Source: Rhynchopus sp. YZ270_cl-10 (Eukaryota > Euglenozoa > Diplonemea > Diplonemida > Diplonemidae). Taken from it: a DNA stretch of 64,000 nucleotides. The notes under the pieces are model-generated. The model did no database searches, was not told the origin of the DNA, and saw only the letters and a program-made list of their open reading frames with translations. Below, piece by piece: positions 1 to 12,401 of the stretch (positions are counted from its first letter, which is position 1; every line of letters begins with the position of its first letter). The position numbers were made by a program, and so were the translations under genes. The DNA is taken from assembly GCA_964035575.1 (NCBI GenBank), contig OZ037860.1, forward strand, positions 334,689 to 398,688, given 5' to 3'.

Positions 1-800
1 AGTGAGGAGCCCCATCTTCTCAAGGTCCTTCTGCTGCTTCTCGGTCATCACCTCCGCGGTGTCAACAACAGGCTCGTTTCCGCTGCTGGAGGGCGCGTTC
101 GGGGGGACAGCACCTTCCTCACCCCCACCACCCCCACCAGAGGTGACCATCTCCTCATCCTTCTCCTGCTCCTGCTCTGCGTGGTCGTGTTTCTCGACAA
201 CATCAGGGTCCTCAAGAGCATCGGTGACAGGGCTGATGAAGTGCACAACCTTGTGGAGGAGCATCACAATGATGCACCCACCAAAGAAGGTGAGCGTCGT
301 GTAGAGGTTCGGCAGCTTCTCCCCAGGGTAGACGAAGCCAAGCTCCTCCGTCTCGTAGACGCCGTCGTCGTTGGGGCCGTCGCTCAGCTTCTTGCCGCCC
401 CCGACGGTGCCCAGGGTGATGGCGTCGTTGGCCTTGACAAAGATCTCAACGAAGGAGACGTAGAGCATGACACCACTGGCAATGCCAAGGGAGACGGCCA
501 GGATCTTCGGCTGCGACATCGTAGCGAGCTTGGGGAAGAACGGTGTTGCCCCTCCAATGGACGTTGCCAGTCCTGGGGTGGGGGTGAGGGTGGGGGTGAG
601 GTGAGTGGGTGGTGAGGGGGGGGGGGGGGGGAGTGCATACCAGCTCCAAGCGAAACGCAAACCGCAAGTGCGACATTCTCATCTTTGTCCTCAGACACAG
701 CGTTCAACAAAACATGTGCAACATTAGTCGAGTTCGTGTCGTTGAAAGAGTGTGCTGCGGCACCGGCAGCACAGAGCAGCAGCAGAGCCGCTTTCATCAT
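1..800 (-). CDS. ZIP-family metal ion transporter, N-terminal part
   Basis: Two exons are seen, 641-800 and 1-572; the gene runs off the left edge. The start is the first of two adjacent ATGs at 800, giving a signal-like MMKAALLLLCAAGAAA. The 68-base intron (573-640) starts GTATGC and ends CCCAG, and the join keeps frame (phase 1). The joined protein reads LGAGLATSIGGATPFF followed by LAVSLGIASGVMLYVSFVEI, the first two membrane helices of ZIP transporters, which move zinc or related metals into the cytosol. A further helix (FFGGCIIVMLLHKVVHF) precedes a long charged loop rich in Glu, His and Gly, the usual place of the variable ZIP cytoplasmic loop. The catalytic His-rich helices 4 and 5 would lie outside the window. 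Family assignment is firm; the metal and the membrane are unknown. Confidence 0.88.
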
Positions 801-2035
801 TGTTTTAATTAGCTTTCTTTTCTACCTTTTTTTAAATGCGATTAGTAAGTGATCCTCCTGGATGGGGTGTGGTGTGGTGTGGTGGTGGTCAATACAGAAA
901 AAAACATTGAAAGAAGCACTGGAATTCCATTTCTTTTTTGGTAGTTTTTGTGCGTGTCTTCATTCATTTTCCCACCACTCTATGGCGGGGTGTTATCAGC
1001 AACAACATACTCGATATGTGTGTTGCATTTTTTCAGAAAAAAAAATTTAAAAAAAGAAAAAAAATGACAAAGCTACTCCCAAAAGGAGAGAAACGGCACC
1101 ACAAGATATCGCTAATATCTGGCTTTCCTCGTGGAGCTTACCATAGCACTAAGAATCGAGGAAAGTCTCCCTTGAAGCAAAAAAGAAATTTTAAAAATAT
1201 GGCAGTTGAAAGGCACGCCTTTCTTGGATACATGCACAGAATCTCCCCCCCGGGGAGTTATCGACCGCGGGAAATCAAAAACAAAAGAGAACTTGAAAAG
1301 TGCAAACGCCTCACCGTTCATCGGACGCAGGGCACTGGTTGTCAAAAAAAATAATAAGCTTGAACCTCAGCCTCTCTCTCGCGTGCTTGGTCTGCCTATT
1401 TTTGTTATTAGTATTAGAGTTACCCCACCCTCCCCGATTTCCGCCCCCCCCTGCCCCCCCACACATTGTGCTCTCACAACCTATGTGGTCTCTACGCTAC
1501 ATCGTAAGCGTACCAGAGACGTTTAGAACCTAATTCAGGATAGAGTAGAGAAGAAAAAAAAAAGGGTAAGAAGCCAGACAAAGTGTCAACCAATCTCCAG
1601 GAAACCATCCCTTTTGGAAGACAGCGGCGGGACGCAGGGATGGGTAAAAAGGTTTGGCGAGAAGAAGTTTCGCATCTGTCTAGTCACCTTCGGAAAAAAC
1701 AAATATTGTGTCTTAAAATACAATAGCCCTGCACCAAAAGAAAAAGGGCCAAAAAAAAAAACTGTCGGGGGAAAAGTGGGTTACCCTTACAGTTTGGTTT
1801 TGTGTGCATTAATGTACCACAGGGCCATCTGTGTGAAAAGATGTCAAGTGGAATACGAATTATGCGAATTATTATTGCCTTTTCACACAACTCTCTTTTA
1901 TTACTTTTTTTTTTTGAACTTGGTTGTATTAGTGGAGACACCCAGAGGATGAACTCCACTTTTCTTTTTGTCACATTGTCCAATTCAAAACTCATCTGGA
2001 GAGGGCGAAGACGTTCTTAAGTTAGACACAGCTTT
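801..2035. other. Intergenic region between the ZIP and DOCK-like genes
   Basis: No convincing coding sequence. It has A/T runs, a weak D-like repeat around 1240-1345 (GTTATCGACC then AGTGCAAACGCCTC), an A-like hairpin near 1120-1142 and one family F repeat at 1926-1964. No promoter motif is recognised. Confidence 0.6.
1926..1964 (+). repeat. Dispersed repeat family F, copy 1
   Basis: Contains AGTGGAG (1931-1937) paired with CTCCACT (1954-1960) around a conserved GACACCCAGAGGATGA loop. Related copies lie near 56800-56832 and 62366-62405. Confidence 0.5.
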
Positions 2036-5000
2036 TTATATCACAATACCACCCACAATGAAGCCCAGCTCCTTCAAATGCTCGAGTGAGGGTGCGTTAA
2101 TTTCCCGTGCAATGTCTATGGCCTGTTTGTGTGTGATTTTGTTTTTCCCCCTTGATACATTCTCTTATCTCCCAGACAAAAAAATTCTTTTGATAAATTC
2201 CGAATAGATTACAATCAATTCACCAATTTACCGCATTTTCTCTAACATACCTTCTTCATCTCAGCATTCCCCGCATCAGCAATCACAGGTACTCTGCCTA
2301 AGACCGCAGTATGCAGTGCACACTTCAGCGGCTCGCTCCCTTCCATCTTCTCCGCCGTTTCCGCGAAGAACCCGAGGGAAGGAGAAACCTTAGGGAATTC
2401 TTCCCAGGGCACTTCCTTTATCATGAGCGAGTCTGTTGCGCCTGCGTCGCAGAAGCGAGCGTGCAGGAGCGCACAACCTGACAGCAGCACACGAAGCATC
2501 ATCACATCCTCCTTCCCTTGCCCCCCAACCGTCTCCAACAGACGCGTCAGATACTCCAACGCTACGTCGTGGTACAGCCCGCGCACCAAATGCTCTGTGA
2601 TGTGGACACAACGCTCTACCGAGAATATTTCGCATCGCAACGTTATTGCCTGGAGCACCTCCTCACAGAGAACGTGCACCGCCTTCGGGTTGTTCTCGTG
2701 GGTAGCGATCATGGCGATGGCGTGCCGGAGCTGCTGCAGGTAGATCGCACCTTCGTGGGTTGGGGAAGGGTGATCTGGTGAGAGTGCGGAGGGAAGGGTC
2801 ACCTGGTCCGACGGAATTGGCCCGTCAATGGCAACGAAGATGCAACGGTGAAGGTTTGCCGCTATAGAACGCATAGCATCTTCGTTGTCTGCGTAGTGGC
2901 ATAGCAATGCTTCCAACACCTCCGCCGCTGAGGAGCATTCCAAACATGCGAAGTAAAAGCCACAGGCAAACCCACCCGTGCACTCCTCCTCTGCCCGTCC
3001 CTTCCCCCCAGCAAGCTGTTTGTAGATGAGGCTGCAGGTTCCCAGCATGTCGCACACATTGCGCACCAAGCTGCCAATATGGTTGACCCCATCATCAAGA
3101 ATGGTCCGCAGCATCAAACAAAGCGCCGCTTCTTTGAGGTGAACTGTGTATTCGTCTTCATGGATTGCGTGCGACGCGAGGACCGCTTCGCAGCAACGTA
3201 ATGTTGTCGCACAGAGGTCGCCGTCCTCTGCGACAGAAATCGCGTTGAAAGAGACCGACAGCATGTCTGGGTTGGAGGTGGAGCTGGCATCGTCTTGCGC
3301 CTTCTCCTTTTCTTGCAATGTGATTGCAGATGAAAGGCTCTGAAGCGCAATGCACGCAGCATGCCCAGAAATCCGTCTCTGGCATACCCCCAGCTGCGGG
3401 TCCTCCTGATCGGGAGTGGAGTTGCGCCGTGAGCTGCTCACACTTGCCCTTCTCGATGAGGTTGCCGCATGCGCGAAGTACTGATCGTCCACATACCCGA
3501 GACGGCCTCCAGACCCCCCCAGGGCACTCCACTGCACCTTCTGTGATAGGGTAGGCGACGCAGCGGATGCGTTGTCCCCTACTGCGCTGGTGGCATCCCA
3601 AGCAGTGTTGACACTCATGCTGAGGGTTGATGCCGGGCATTCGCTTGGTGTGAACGGAATGGGTGTGTCGCAGGAGAGCAGCGCAATGGAGGCCACGACC
3701 GGATACCCTGTGCGTGCATGGGAGGTGCAGTTGCGCGCCTCAAGGGAGAGCAGCCAGTATTCGTCGGTGCGTTGGGCCTCGAGGATGGAAGGGAAGAGGC
3801 GCATCGCGGCGAGGTCGTGTGCAGTGAGAACACCCTCACGCCGTCCTTCAACGAGTGTGAGGATTGTGCCCCCAAAGAGGCGTAGTGCCCGTCTGTCGCG
3901 TGTCTGTGCCTTTTCCAGTCCTTCTCGCTCGTCGGCAAGATGTGTCTGTTTCGCAATAATCGTGGAAGCCAGCACCTCCGGGTTGTTCTCCTGCGCCCTC
4001 GCTCTGAATTTGGAAGAGTTCAGCGACCTGCTCTTCGGCGACTCATGTGTGTTCTTTCTCGCATAATCCTTCATTTTCATGACCTGCGCAACGTGGGTCA
4101 CAATCGCAGACATGCGGTACCGTTCCTCCCGCACCGCGCCTACGGTATATGCCCTCCACAGTGCAACGAAGGTCGGCAAAAAGAGCGCCCGAAGGTGCGC
4201 CACCTGCTCTTCACAGGGCTCCACACAGCCGGTACAGAGCGCAAGCAACTGCCCTGCCACCCCAGCTGCAGAGTACGCAGCAACCCTGTAGCGTTCAAAG
4301 TCGCTTTCGTCTGAGTACCCTGAGGTGGGCGACCCTGGCACCTGCCTGGCTCGGGTGGCTTCCTCTGCGTGCACAACAGACACATATGCGTCGAGAGCGT
4401 CCTTCAACACCACCGCAATGGATTTGACGTACACCATGGGGTTCGGCAGTCTGTTCAAAAACCCGCCCAGTACGGCGCACTTTCCTGTACACTGTGCGAG
4501 ACGTTGCCGGGCAGTCTCGAGACCAGGTGCTTCCTCTAGATCTTCGGATTGGATGAACGGCACGACAATGCTGTGCAACGTGTCGTGGTGCATCACTGTG
4601 GAAAGGTCTGCCACAGCCACTCCCCAGGAGTCTGCAAGGATCTCTAATGGGCTGTTCGCTGCCGCAGCGGAAACGATCGCCTCACTGAACGCAGCAAGCG
4701 CATCGACACAGCACACTTCTTTGTCGAACGCAGCGAAGCTCCGCCCCACCTCATCCGGCTCGCTGGAGAGACCTTTATTTGCACAAAACGCAGAAAACTC
4801 TAACACCAAAGAACGGACAACAATTTGAAACAAATGCCTCGTTACCCGCACCATGGAGAGCGATGAACAGGGTTTTTGCTTTCGTTTAAAATGCATTTGC
4901 AACGACTGAAGCACATGCTGCCACACTTTGAACTCCTTTTTGCAGAGCTCCTCAGAGAGAAGATCATTCGCATAGACGGCACCACAGTACCACGCTAGGG

Positions 5001-7653
5001 GCGAGGCACGATCCACGTCATCCGCCCTAGGCGAGCCAGCGGAGGTCCTCCGTGTTGTCACTGCGGGCGTGCACTTCGCCTCCTCCGTCCCCTTCTGCAG
5101 AAGCAGCAACCACGCCTCCAATGCCTTCCCCACCTCAATAGAAAGAAACTGCGTGCTCCTGCATAACGGCTCCAAATCGGGGAGCCGATTGCACCCTGTT
5201 TGCTCGATGCGTGATTCTTCGAGAACGCAGAGGAGGGCGATGGACAGATCCATCCAGACACACATGTTGGAGAGAAGCTCTTGGGTGTCGAGGGTCGAGG
5301 CGGCTTCGGAGTAGTGCGCGACACCGTGGCGGATGTCTTCCGTCATGGACTCTATTGTCTTGATTTCGGTGTGCAGGTCTTTTGTGAAGGCCGTCTTCGA
5401 GGTAGGGTTGAGAACGTCCATCAGCATCCGGAGTCGTTCGTTCCGTTGCATGCAGCGCTCCACAGTAGCGTGGAGACGGTGCAGACCTGAGGAGGACGCT
5501 CCAAACTCATGCTCGTACACAGTGTTGGTATGGGCCTGCACCTTCAGCCCACTCCTCCCTAGGTCCCAAAACAAAGAAGCGCACTCCTCGCTGTTGCTCG
5601 GAACATGGCTGAAAACCTGAAAATACCCAAGAGAATGCTCGCTAAAGATCATATTGTGGTAGTCATTGCCTGTAGTAAGAACCTTAAGGGTCTTTGTTCT
5701 CCCAGATGCGTCGGAAGGTGGGGGCCATGGTGCTCCGTCTAGATCTTCGGTGCTTGGGTTGAGAATGCCCTCTTCACCAAACAGCTGGAGAATGGTGTGA
5801 CCCACTACCAATAGGGTTGGCGCGGCTGGGGTGGTGTCGTCTTTCGCACGGGAGAGGACCTTTGTGAAGGCATTCATTTTTTTGCTCTTTTTGAAGGATA
5901 TGTGGTAAATGGTGAAGAGCAGGTGAAGACGTTCGTTGCCGGCAGTGCTGATAGGGGGCAGGAAGATTACTAGGTCGTCGTCAAAGGCGCAGTCGTGAGC
6001 ATGGTGGGACACCGCAGAGTACTGCTTGGAGACCAACCCACGCCCATCCTTATCAAGAAAGCAGTTCTCCACCACCCCTGCCTCTCCCATATTATCGCAC
6101 CTCCGCAGCACCACCTCCACGATAAACGTTCTTAAATCTGCGCCCTTCACAGTCTTTGCCTTATGAAGCGACAAACCCGCCAAACTAACGTACAATTCAT
6201 GCCGTTTCTGCTGCGCCGGAACACCCGAAGTATAATTACTATTCGCCATCCGCCCTGCGCAAGCGATATGTATTTTCCCGTCCACTTCACAACGTCTTTG
6301 ACACGGTGTTTCCACTTTACACACCGCGTCTGGTCGTACAATGTCTAATATGAGTTCTGTGTCGATTGGGATGCTGGAGGCGCGTTCGGTAGCGTCAATT
6401 CCGGTAGGTGATGTCCTCCCCCGATAGCTTTCACGACGATGTAAAAAGCTGCGGATGCAGTGTGCAGGGTCGCTGATGGTGGACCATGTGTTTTCTCTTT
6501 CATCGCCGTCTATCGACAGCGGTTTGCACAGCATGTCAATGCTGATGGTACGTTTGTCGCAGGAAAACTCACCTCCAGGCTTCAAAGACACAACATTCCA
6601 CCCCAACTCCGTTCGGCTCACCCACATCGACGGTGCCACCGACGCCACCCTTTTCCGAAGCTGCTCCACCTCAGGCTTCGTGGAGGCTCGCTTGAAGCTT
6701 CCTTGACAGTATAGTTCATCTACGGATTGACCATCATCTCCGGTTGCTAATCGGTAGATTTTGAGAAGAAGAAAAATACTCCAATCGGGGGAGTAGTAAA
6801 CACCGTGTGGGATATGCAGGAGACAGCTCCGTGGTTCTTTTCTGCTGTCGAAGACGTCATCGTCGACGTCGACGGAGGGCCTCCATAATGCAGTGTAATA
6901 GCTTGAATAGAAGGTTTCGCAAAGACGTTGTAAACGTTGTTCTGCGTGGTGATATCCATAACAACATAACCCCACCCAAAGCGGCTCGACATCCCCATAT
7001 TCACTGTGCAACGCTGTCGCAAAACGCGACAACGAAACCGACATTAAAACATCAGGTCTATACCCTCCAGGGTGCATTGGAGGGTTTGACGATAATATAC
7101 TATGTTGCGGCACCCCACCGCTCGCTCGATCTAAAGGAACAAAACAGTTTGGTGCGTGAACATATTTCGTTTCAGCGATATGCTGGGCACGGAGTTGCAT
7201 ATAACGGCCTTCTCTTGACCAAAGAGACGGACTCCCTTTGGGAAGACGCAGTCTCGCAGAAATAAAGTTAGATGCCGTCGTTTCAGATAAAAAGAGAGAA
7301 AGCTCTTCCGACGGCGCTTCTGGAGCATCATGAGAATCTTCGCTAGATCGACAGAGAAGGGTATGAGAAGGGGCAAGATAGACAGCCCTTCTCGGTCTTT
7401 CAAAGGCATGACGAACCGCAAGGGAGACCCCACCAGACCCCTCAACGCTACAAAGATGATCTCGATCCAGCCATGGATGTACCCCAACGGAAGCTCCTAG
7501 GGAGTCCCACGCAGGATTTACTCCGCCACTCAAAATATCACACCACAGCCTTCCCGCGGCTAGAGGTGGGGAGGAAGGGGAGGAGGAAGAAGAAGGGGGA
7601 GGGTGGGGCGGCAAGGCATCTCCGCACGGAACCCCGCAGTCGTCTGTGGACAT
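2036..7653 (-). CDS. DOCK-family protein with a DHR-1/C2 domain
   Basis: Exon 1 is 2251-7653 and exon 2 is 2036-2122, joined across a 128-base intron (GTATGT...AACAG, phase 0). The product is about 1829 residues and ends ELGFIVGGIVI. I take the ATG at 7653; a longer reading would need a TTG start. Residues about 480-640 look like the DOCK C2 (DHR-1) domain: HELYVSLAGLSL, then FDDDLVIFLPPIS and LHLLFTIYHISF. In known family members this domain binds phosphoinositides and recruits the exchange factor to membranes. The long helical C-terminal half fits the DOCK armadillo-like region. I cannot recognise the catalytic DHR-2 domain that activates Rac or Cdc42, and only 28 residues follow the intron. 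It may therefore be a scaffold, or have a diverged catalytic end. An N-terminal Pro/Ser-rich stretch is low complexity. Confidence 0.75.
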
Positions 7654-7821
7654 CGCATTCAATGAGGTGTGGTGGTGTCTTCTTTGGAAGGTTCTGTGTA
7701 GCGTAGACAGGATGAGCTACTCTATTTAGTGTCTGAATAGAGGGGTAAAGGGGATGGTGGATGGGGTGGGTGTGTGTGAGAGAATCTGGAATTTTTTTTT
7801 GCTTCGTCAAATCGCCCTAAG

Positions 7822-7881
7822 CATACCTAGAATTTCGTATTCGCCCTACATTTGGATCCAAATACAGGGCGAATATGTATG
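7822..7881. mobile_element. 60-bp inverted-repeat element with CCTAAG target duplication
   Basis: Begins CATAC and ends GTATG, with an almost complete internal palindrome centred on TTTGGATCCAAA flanked by ATTCGCCCT and AGGGCGAAT. The 6-base direct repeat CCTAAG flanks it at 7816-7821 and 7882-7887. Uninterrupted family E copies have a single CCTAAG at this site. Confidence 0.7.
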
Positions 7882-7887
7882 CCTAAG

Positions 7888-8108
7888 CATAGTGTGCACA
7901 CGAGTCGTATTATCGTAATTATCGTATTCGGGATCTGAGCCAAAGATTATCGCATACGACTCGTATTATCGTATACACGATTATGTGTGGAAACCCCGTG
8001 TAAAAAAATTATCGTATATTATCGTATGCGATAATATACGATAATTTCATACGATAATATACGATAATTATTATCGTATCCGATAATACGACTCGTGTGC
8101 ACACTATG
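7888..8108. mobile_element. 221-bp MITE with CCTAAG target duplication
   Basis: Terminal inverted repeats begin CATAGTGTGCACACGAG and continue TCGTATTATCG; the interior is filled with ATTATCGTAT-type palindromes. It is flanked by CCTAAG at 7882-7887 and 8109-8114. It shares its left duplication with the neighbouring 60-bp element, so two insertions used the same site. No coding capacity. Confidence 0.8.
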
Positions 8109-8225
8109 CCTAAGGGGCCCGCTTGGAGAACCTAGGGTATGCACCCAATATATGGTTGAAGTCTTTGTGCTATGGAAGGAAAAGGCGCCAGTCGTTCTAT
8201 AAAAAAAAAACAACATAAAGTGTTG

Positions 8226-8287
8226 GATTAGTGAAGTTGCCTCGGTTGTGTTGCCACAGTTGTGCAAATCTTCCAGAATTTTTTTCA
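8226..8287 (+). repeat. Dispersed repeat family G, copy 1
   Basis: GGTTGTGTTGCCACAG with its flanks recurs at about 62298-62361 (GTTGCC, CGGTTGTGTTGCCACAG, CAATCTTCC against CAATCTCC), each copy followed by a T-run. Confidence 0.6.
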
Positions 8288-8920
8288 TTTTTAAATGCCA
8301 GCTTGACCATCGGGATGGGGGAGGAAAAAAGGGCGGATTTAACAAAGATAGGGTAGGAAAGAAAAAACGTCGCTTTTTTCGTGTGCTGTACTCAAAACCC
8401 CCGATAGCCCCCCCATAGGTGAGAAAAGAGGGAGAGAAAAAAAGGTGAAACATTCTAAACAAAAAACCAGCACACCCATTGTACATAGCGGTGTGTGGTG
8501 TGAGGGTGTGGTGTGTGTGTTTGAAACGCAGCCGTAGGTAATTTCCTCAGAACGGAACATTGCCACCGGTGGTGTGTGTGATGTGCAACCTCTCCAATCC
8601 CCAGAGGGTGGATTCCCTGTGGGGAGGAAGGCTACGTCTTGAAGAGACAAAAAAAAAAAGGACGTTTTTCTCATTATTTTAGTACTATTTTATGTACACC
8701 GAAATCGAGAGGGGGAAAAAAACTGTACTGGAAAAAAAAAAAATAACACTGAACTCTCTATACGAGGAAGAGGCATCGGTTTTTGTTATATCAACCATCT
8801 TCTGAGCACCCTCTGGGTGCTAGGGTCTCTTCTCGCTTATTTCATCCAGGGCTTTGTGCGACAGATGCCCCTTTTTTCTTCGTTCTCGCCGGATCGGAGT
8901 TCCAGCTTAATTTACACCAG

Positions 8921-9045
8921 GTTTGTTGTTGTGTCGACAATCGCCCTAAGGGCCCCGCTTGGAGAACCTAGGGTCTGTACTCAATGTTGTCCGAAGTCTT
9001 TGTGCGGAAGGTATAGACGTCAAGTCGTCCTGAACCCCTTTTTGT
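8921..9045 (+). repeat. Family E structured repeat, fullest copy
   Basis: Order: TTGTTGT, TCGACAATC, stem arm CCCTA (8944-8948), loop, stem arm TAGGG (8969-8973), TCTGTACTCAATGTTG, CCGAAG, then GGTATAGACG and GTCGTCCTGAACC. Confidence 0.75.
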
Positions 9046-9080
9046 AAGTACCCGCGAATCCCTGCATCGTCCACTACGCT

Positions 9081-12000
9081 CTAAATTGATTGTATAACCA
9101 ATTCGTCCATCTCCGCGCTCTGTGATTTTAGTATTTTTTTAAGGTGGGTGAAAGTAACGGCCTGTATTACATACTGTCGAGGTGAGCTTCAGGGCATTGT
9201 CGTTGCACAGATGCAGCAATGATATGAAATAGAGTGCAATGGAGATCTGTTGTGGCGGTGGTTATTATTTGAATTGATCTTTTGAAAAGTTGTTGGGGGA
9301 AAAAGGGTAGTTGAAACGTGCTAAAACACATCCTAAAATAGTTGGAAACAAATGTCGCCTCTCCACTCCTGGTACTACTCCTCACCCTCCATTTTTTAAC
9401 TTCGCTACACCAAAAAAAAAACCCCCCAATTCCGTACCTCATAAGCATTGACTGCAATGCGACGTACTGCGACCTTCGGTTGCATGGTTCTAATCAAATC
9501 TGAGAAGTTCAGTGCCGGCACTTTGACGCCTTTTTTACCCTTCGCCGACTCAACAGTTTCGCCGCTAGCAGCGAGGATACACTCCCACATGGTGTCCTTC
9601 AGCTTTTTGATGTCCACCACCTTCGCCTTCGTTGCATGCGAAATCCGTATCTTTGCGACCTCCTTGGGCTTCGCGACCAGCTGCATCTGCGACGCGGAGA
9701 GGCTTAACGGCACTCCGTTCATATCAACCGATGCACGTTGTTGTGTACCGCCTATCACGTCCTCCGAATTCGCATCAAACACAAGCGACCCAACGTATTT
9801 ATCCATCAGAGGATTCGACAAAATTTCAGCAGCATCGGGCAGCTGCCCCTCCTGGCTTGGCACCCCCAAATCCGCAAACTGTCTAAACGCAGAAAGCTCT
9901 GGTGTTGGACTGAAGGAATTCCCTGCCGCTTCTTCCAAGGGGGGAAGCACTTCGTGGACGACCTCTTGCATCTCGGGTGCTTCAGGGATTTGAAACAAAA
10001 CCGCGCTGTCCTGTGTATCCGTCATAGCCATGGCTGGGAGGGCGGTAGGCTGGACGGCCTCTTGGGTGGCTCGCATGCTGAAGTCTTCTCCTGCCTGGAC
10101 ACCTTCGTCTCCCATCTCATCGTCAATGTCGCCACCAACATCGCTGTCGGCATCGGGCATATCGAAGAACGCGGTGTCTCCTGCGGGGGATGCTTCATCG
10201 ATCACTTCGGGAATGGCTGTGGTGGCGTCCTCATAAACGTCCATGTGGTCGCCAAACCCTGCGGTGCTAGGTGCATGAGGGGTAGTGGGGAGTGGAGCAG
10301 GGTTGGCACGGCGTTTTTGAAGGAGGCTCCATCCGGGCATGCAGTTGAGGGTGAAGAAGTCGTCGGTTGTGACCATGTGGTCCTCAGGGAGCATGAATTT
10401 GGAGTTTTTGTAGTGTGTAGTGAAGACAGATGCGTCGAAGAAGTCTTCGTGGAAAACCTTTGCAGTGTCGTCGTCCATATCCATGGTTTCGTTGTGGTTG
10501 TGCCTCGCTTTGCTTCGTGCAAGGAGAAGCGTGTCTTTGTTTTTCGCTGGGGCCAGCTTCTTTGCAAAAAAACGGTCTTCCGTTTCACATCCACGTGGCA
10601 GGTTGTCTACTATTGCATGCCCTGCGTCATCGAACATCGCAAAGTTTATAGTCGAAACCGCCTTTTCCTTTGGAGCCTTCGAAGACTTAGCTGGCGCCTC
10701 CCTTCTTAAGGCCATCCACCTCTTTGAATCGCCAAGCCCCTGCCATCCTGAAGTCTGCTGCATCGGGTCGGTTCCCCCTTTGTGCATTCGCATGACCTCC
10801 TCTTCACCCCCTTCTGTCAAAGCCAATGCACCGGAAACTGTGTACTCCGGTTTCGCGTTGGAAGGTGCTGGAGATGCTGCCCCTTCTCCGTCACTTTCCT
10901 GTCTGTCATCTGGGGCGTCAAAGTCGTCCATAACGTCATCCACTTCGGGACCCCTCATGTGTTCTTGGAGTTGGTTTGCATCGATGGTTTCAATGATTTG
11001 AAGTCGTCTCTCTGCCTCAAGGTCTGCAGACACATCTGCCAGAGGCGCCACCTCCACTTCGTCACGTTGCCCCTCCGCTTCAGGGGCCACAGCAGACACC
11101 GCATCCCCAGCAACGCTTCCGTCCAATGAAGGCGGGCCGTCGGCTACCTCAGGAAGAAATGCGATGGAACGCCTCCCGTCAACGTGCATGCTATCGGGGG
11201 AGGCGTCTCCGAGGTCAGCAAGATCTGCAACAGATTCTTCTGGGAGGAGGACAGAATGGAGGCCAGAAACTGCGTCGTTGTTGTCTGTCTCTGCCGGCTC
11301 CCCCTCGGTTTTGGTAGGTGTGGAGGGGGGAGGGGGGTGGGTGGAAGGGAGTGTGAGTTCGCCGATGTCAATGGCGATGGCGGTGTTATCGGGTTGTGCA
11401 GATTGTGCGTCGGCGGCGGCGGTGGCGAAGGTAGCGCAAGACGTAGAGTCAAGCTGGATGTTGATGTGCTTCCCAAATGGACAGTTCATGACCAACAGCC
11501 CAGCAGCGCCTCCTTGGTCGAAGTTAGAGGAGGTTTGAGCAAATAGAGGGTCAACTGCGGCTTGGCGTTCGTGCGATTTGATGTTGATATCGGCAGGCTC
11601 CGCAATGGTTGCAACGTGTTTCCTCCGTTTCACCCGTTTTTTAGGGTTTTCTGCGGTTTCCTCATTATTAGCTTCTCCCTCACCCTCTGCCTCCTCCCCT
11701 TCTTCTTCGTGGGCCCGTTTCTTCCCTTTGCTGTCCTTTTCATCTGCAGCGCCCCGGGTTATGGCGGTCTGTGCTTTAGAGGATTGGAGAAGAAGAGCGT
11801 CGACCTTGTAGGAAAAGACTTTGGCAGCGCTTTCGATGGCGACACCGCTGGTGTGGAAGTCGCCTTCTTCGCCGAGGCTGCGGGCGAGAAGTGGGAGGGA
11901 TTCGAATTGGGTGACGTTCCACGCGTTTTTGACGTTGATTTTGTTTTCGGAGGCCTTTTTGAGGACAGCGGCCCAGCGGCTTTTGATGTCGGCGATCTGC

Positions 12001-12401
12001 ACCACAGCGGGGGTAGTTTTGTCGGGCACGGTGCGTGACTCTGCACGCGGCGTCTTTGGACCAAGCGGCAACGCGGCATTCGCACCGTACATCTCCTGCC
12101 TGCGGCGTGCGTCCTCACTCTCAATCTTACGCTGCTGCTCATCCTCCTCTGACCCTCCCGACGCACGCGAAGTGCTCCTCCGTGCCTGCGGAGGTGGGGG
12201 CGGCTTCACACCTCTACGAGGCCCCACACTGCGTCGTGGTGGCGGTGGTGGGTCCTGTGGTGGTGGTGTGGTGGTTAATAGAAAAGGGTGGTAAAAACAA
12301 AGGTAGTGGTCGCTGGGGTTTGGGCTATGCCGTCGGGTGCGAAGCGTCAGGTGCTTGACTCTTTCCCGGTCGGTTTGATTGACTTGGGGGCTCTGCGCCA
12401 T
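9081..12401 (-). CDS. Condensin complex subunit 2 (CAP-H/Barren kleisin)
   Basis: Exons: 9438-12401, 9175-9246 and 9081-9119, with introns of 191 bases (GTACGG...ACAG) and 55 bases (GTATGT...CACAG), both phase 0; about 1024 residues. The kleisin bridges the SMC2/SMC4 ATPases in the condensin ring that compacts mitotic chromosomes. The N-terminal signature lies at about residues 155-210 (NVKNAWNVTQFESLP, AAKVFSYKVDAL). Towards the C-terminus comes VVDIKKLKDTMWECI, and the two last exons supply ISIALYFISLLHLCND and DELVIQSI, the conserved SMC-binding winged-helix end. The middle is acidic and low complexity, as usual. The start is doubtful: the first 49 codons from 12401 lie antisense to a reverse-transcriptase fossil and end at a good acceptor (CCACCACAG, 12255-12257), so the true N-terminus may come from an upstream exon or from an ATG at 12092. 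Confidence 0.9.

Larger units (their letters stand above)
7805..8180 (+). repeat. Family E structured repeat, split by two small transposons
   Basis: The left part ends ATCGCCCTAAG and the right part resumes GGGCCCGCTTGGAGAACC, exactly as in the uninterrupted copy at 8921. The pairing arms are CCCTA (7815-7819) and TAGGG (8133-8137). Confidence 0.75.
7654..9080. other. Intergenic region between the DOCK-like and CAP-H genes
   Basis: No gene is seen. It holds two family E repeats, two small transposons nested in the first of them, one family G repeat, and A/T and G/A low-complexity runs. Confidence 0.65.

Noticed and set aside
7654-7662. DOCK-like protein start at 7662
   Set aside because: That codon is TTG; the first in-frame ATG is at 7653.
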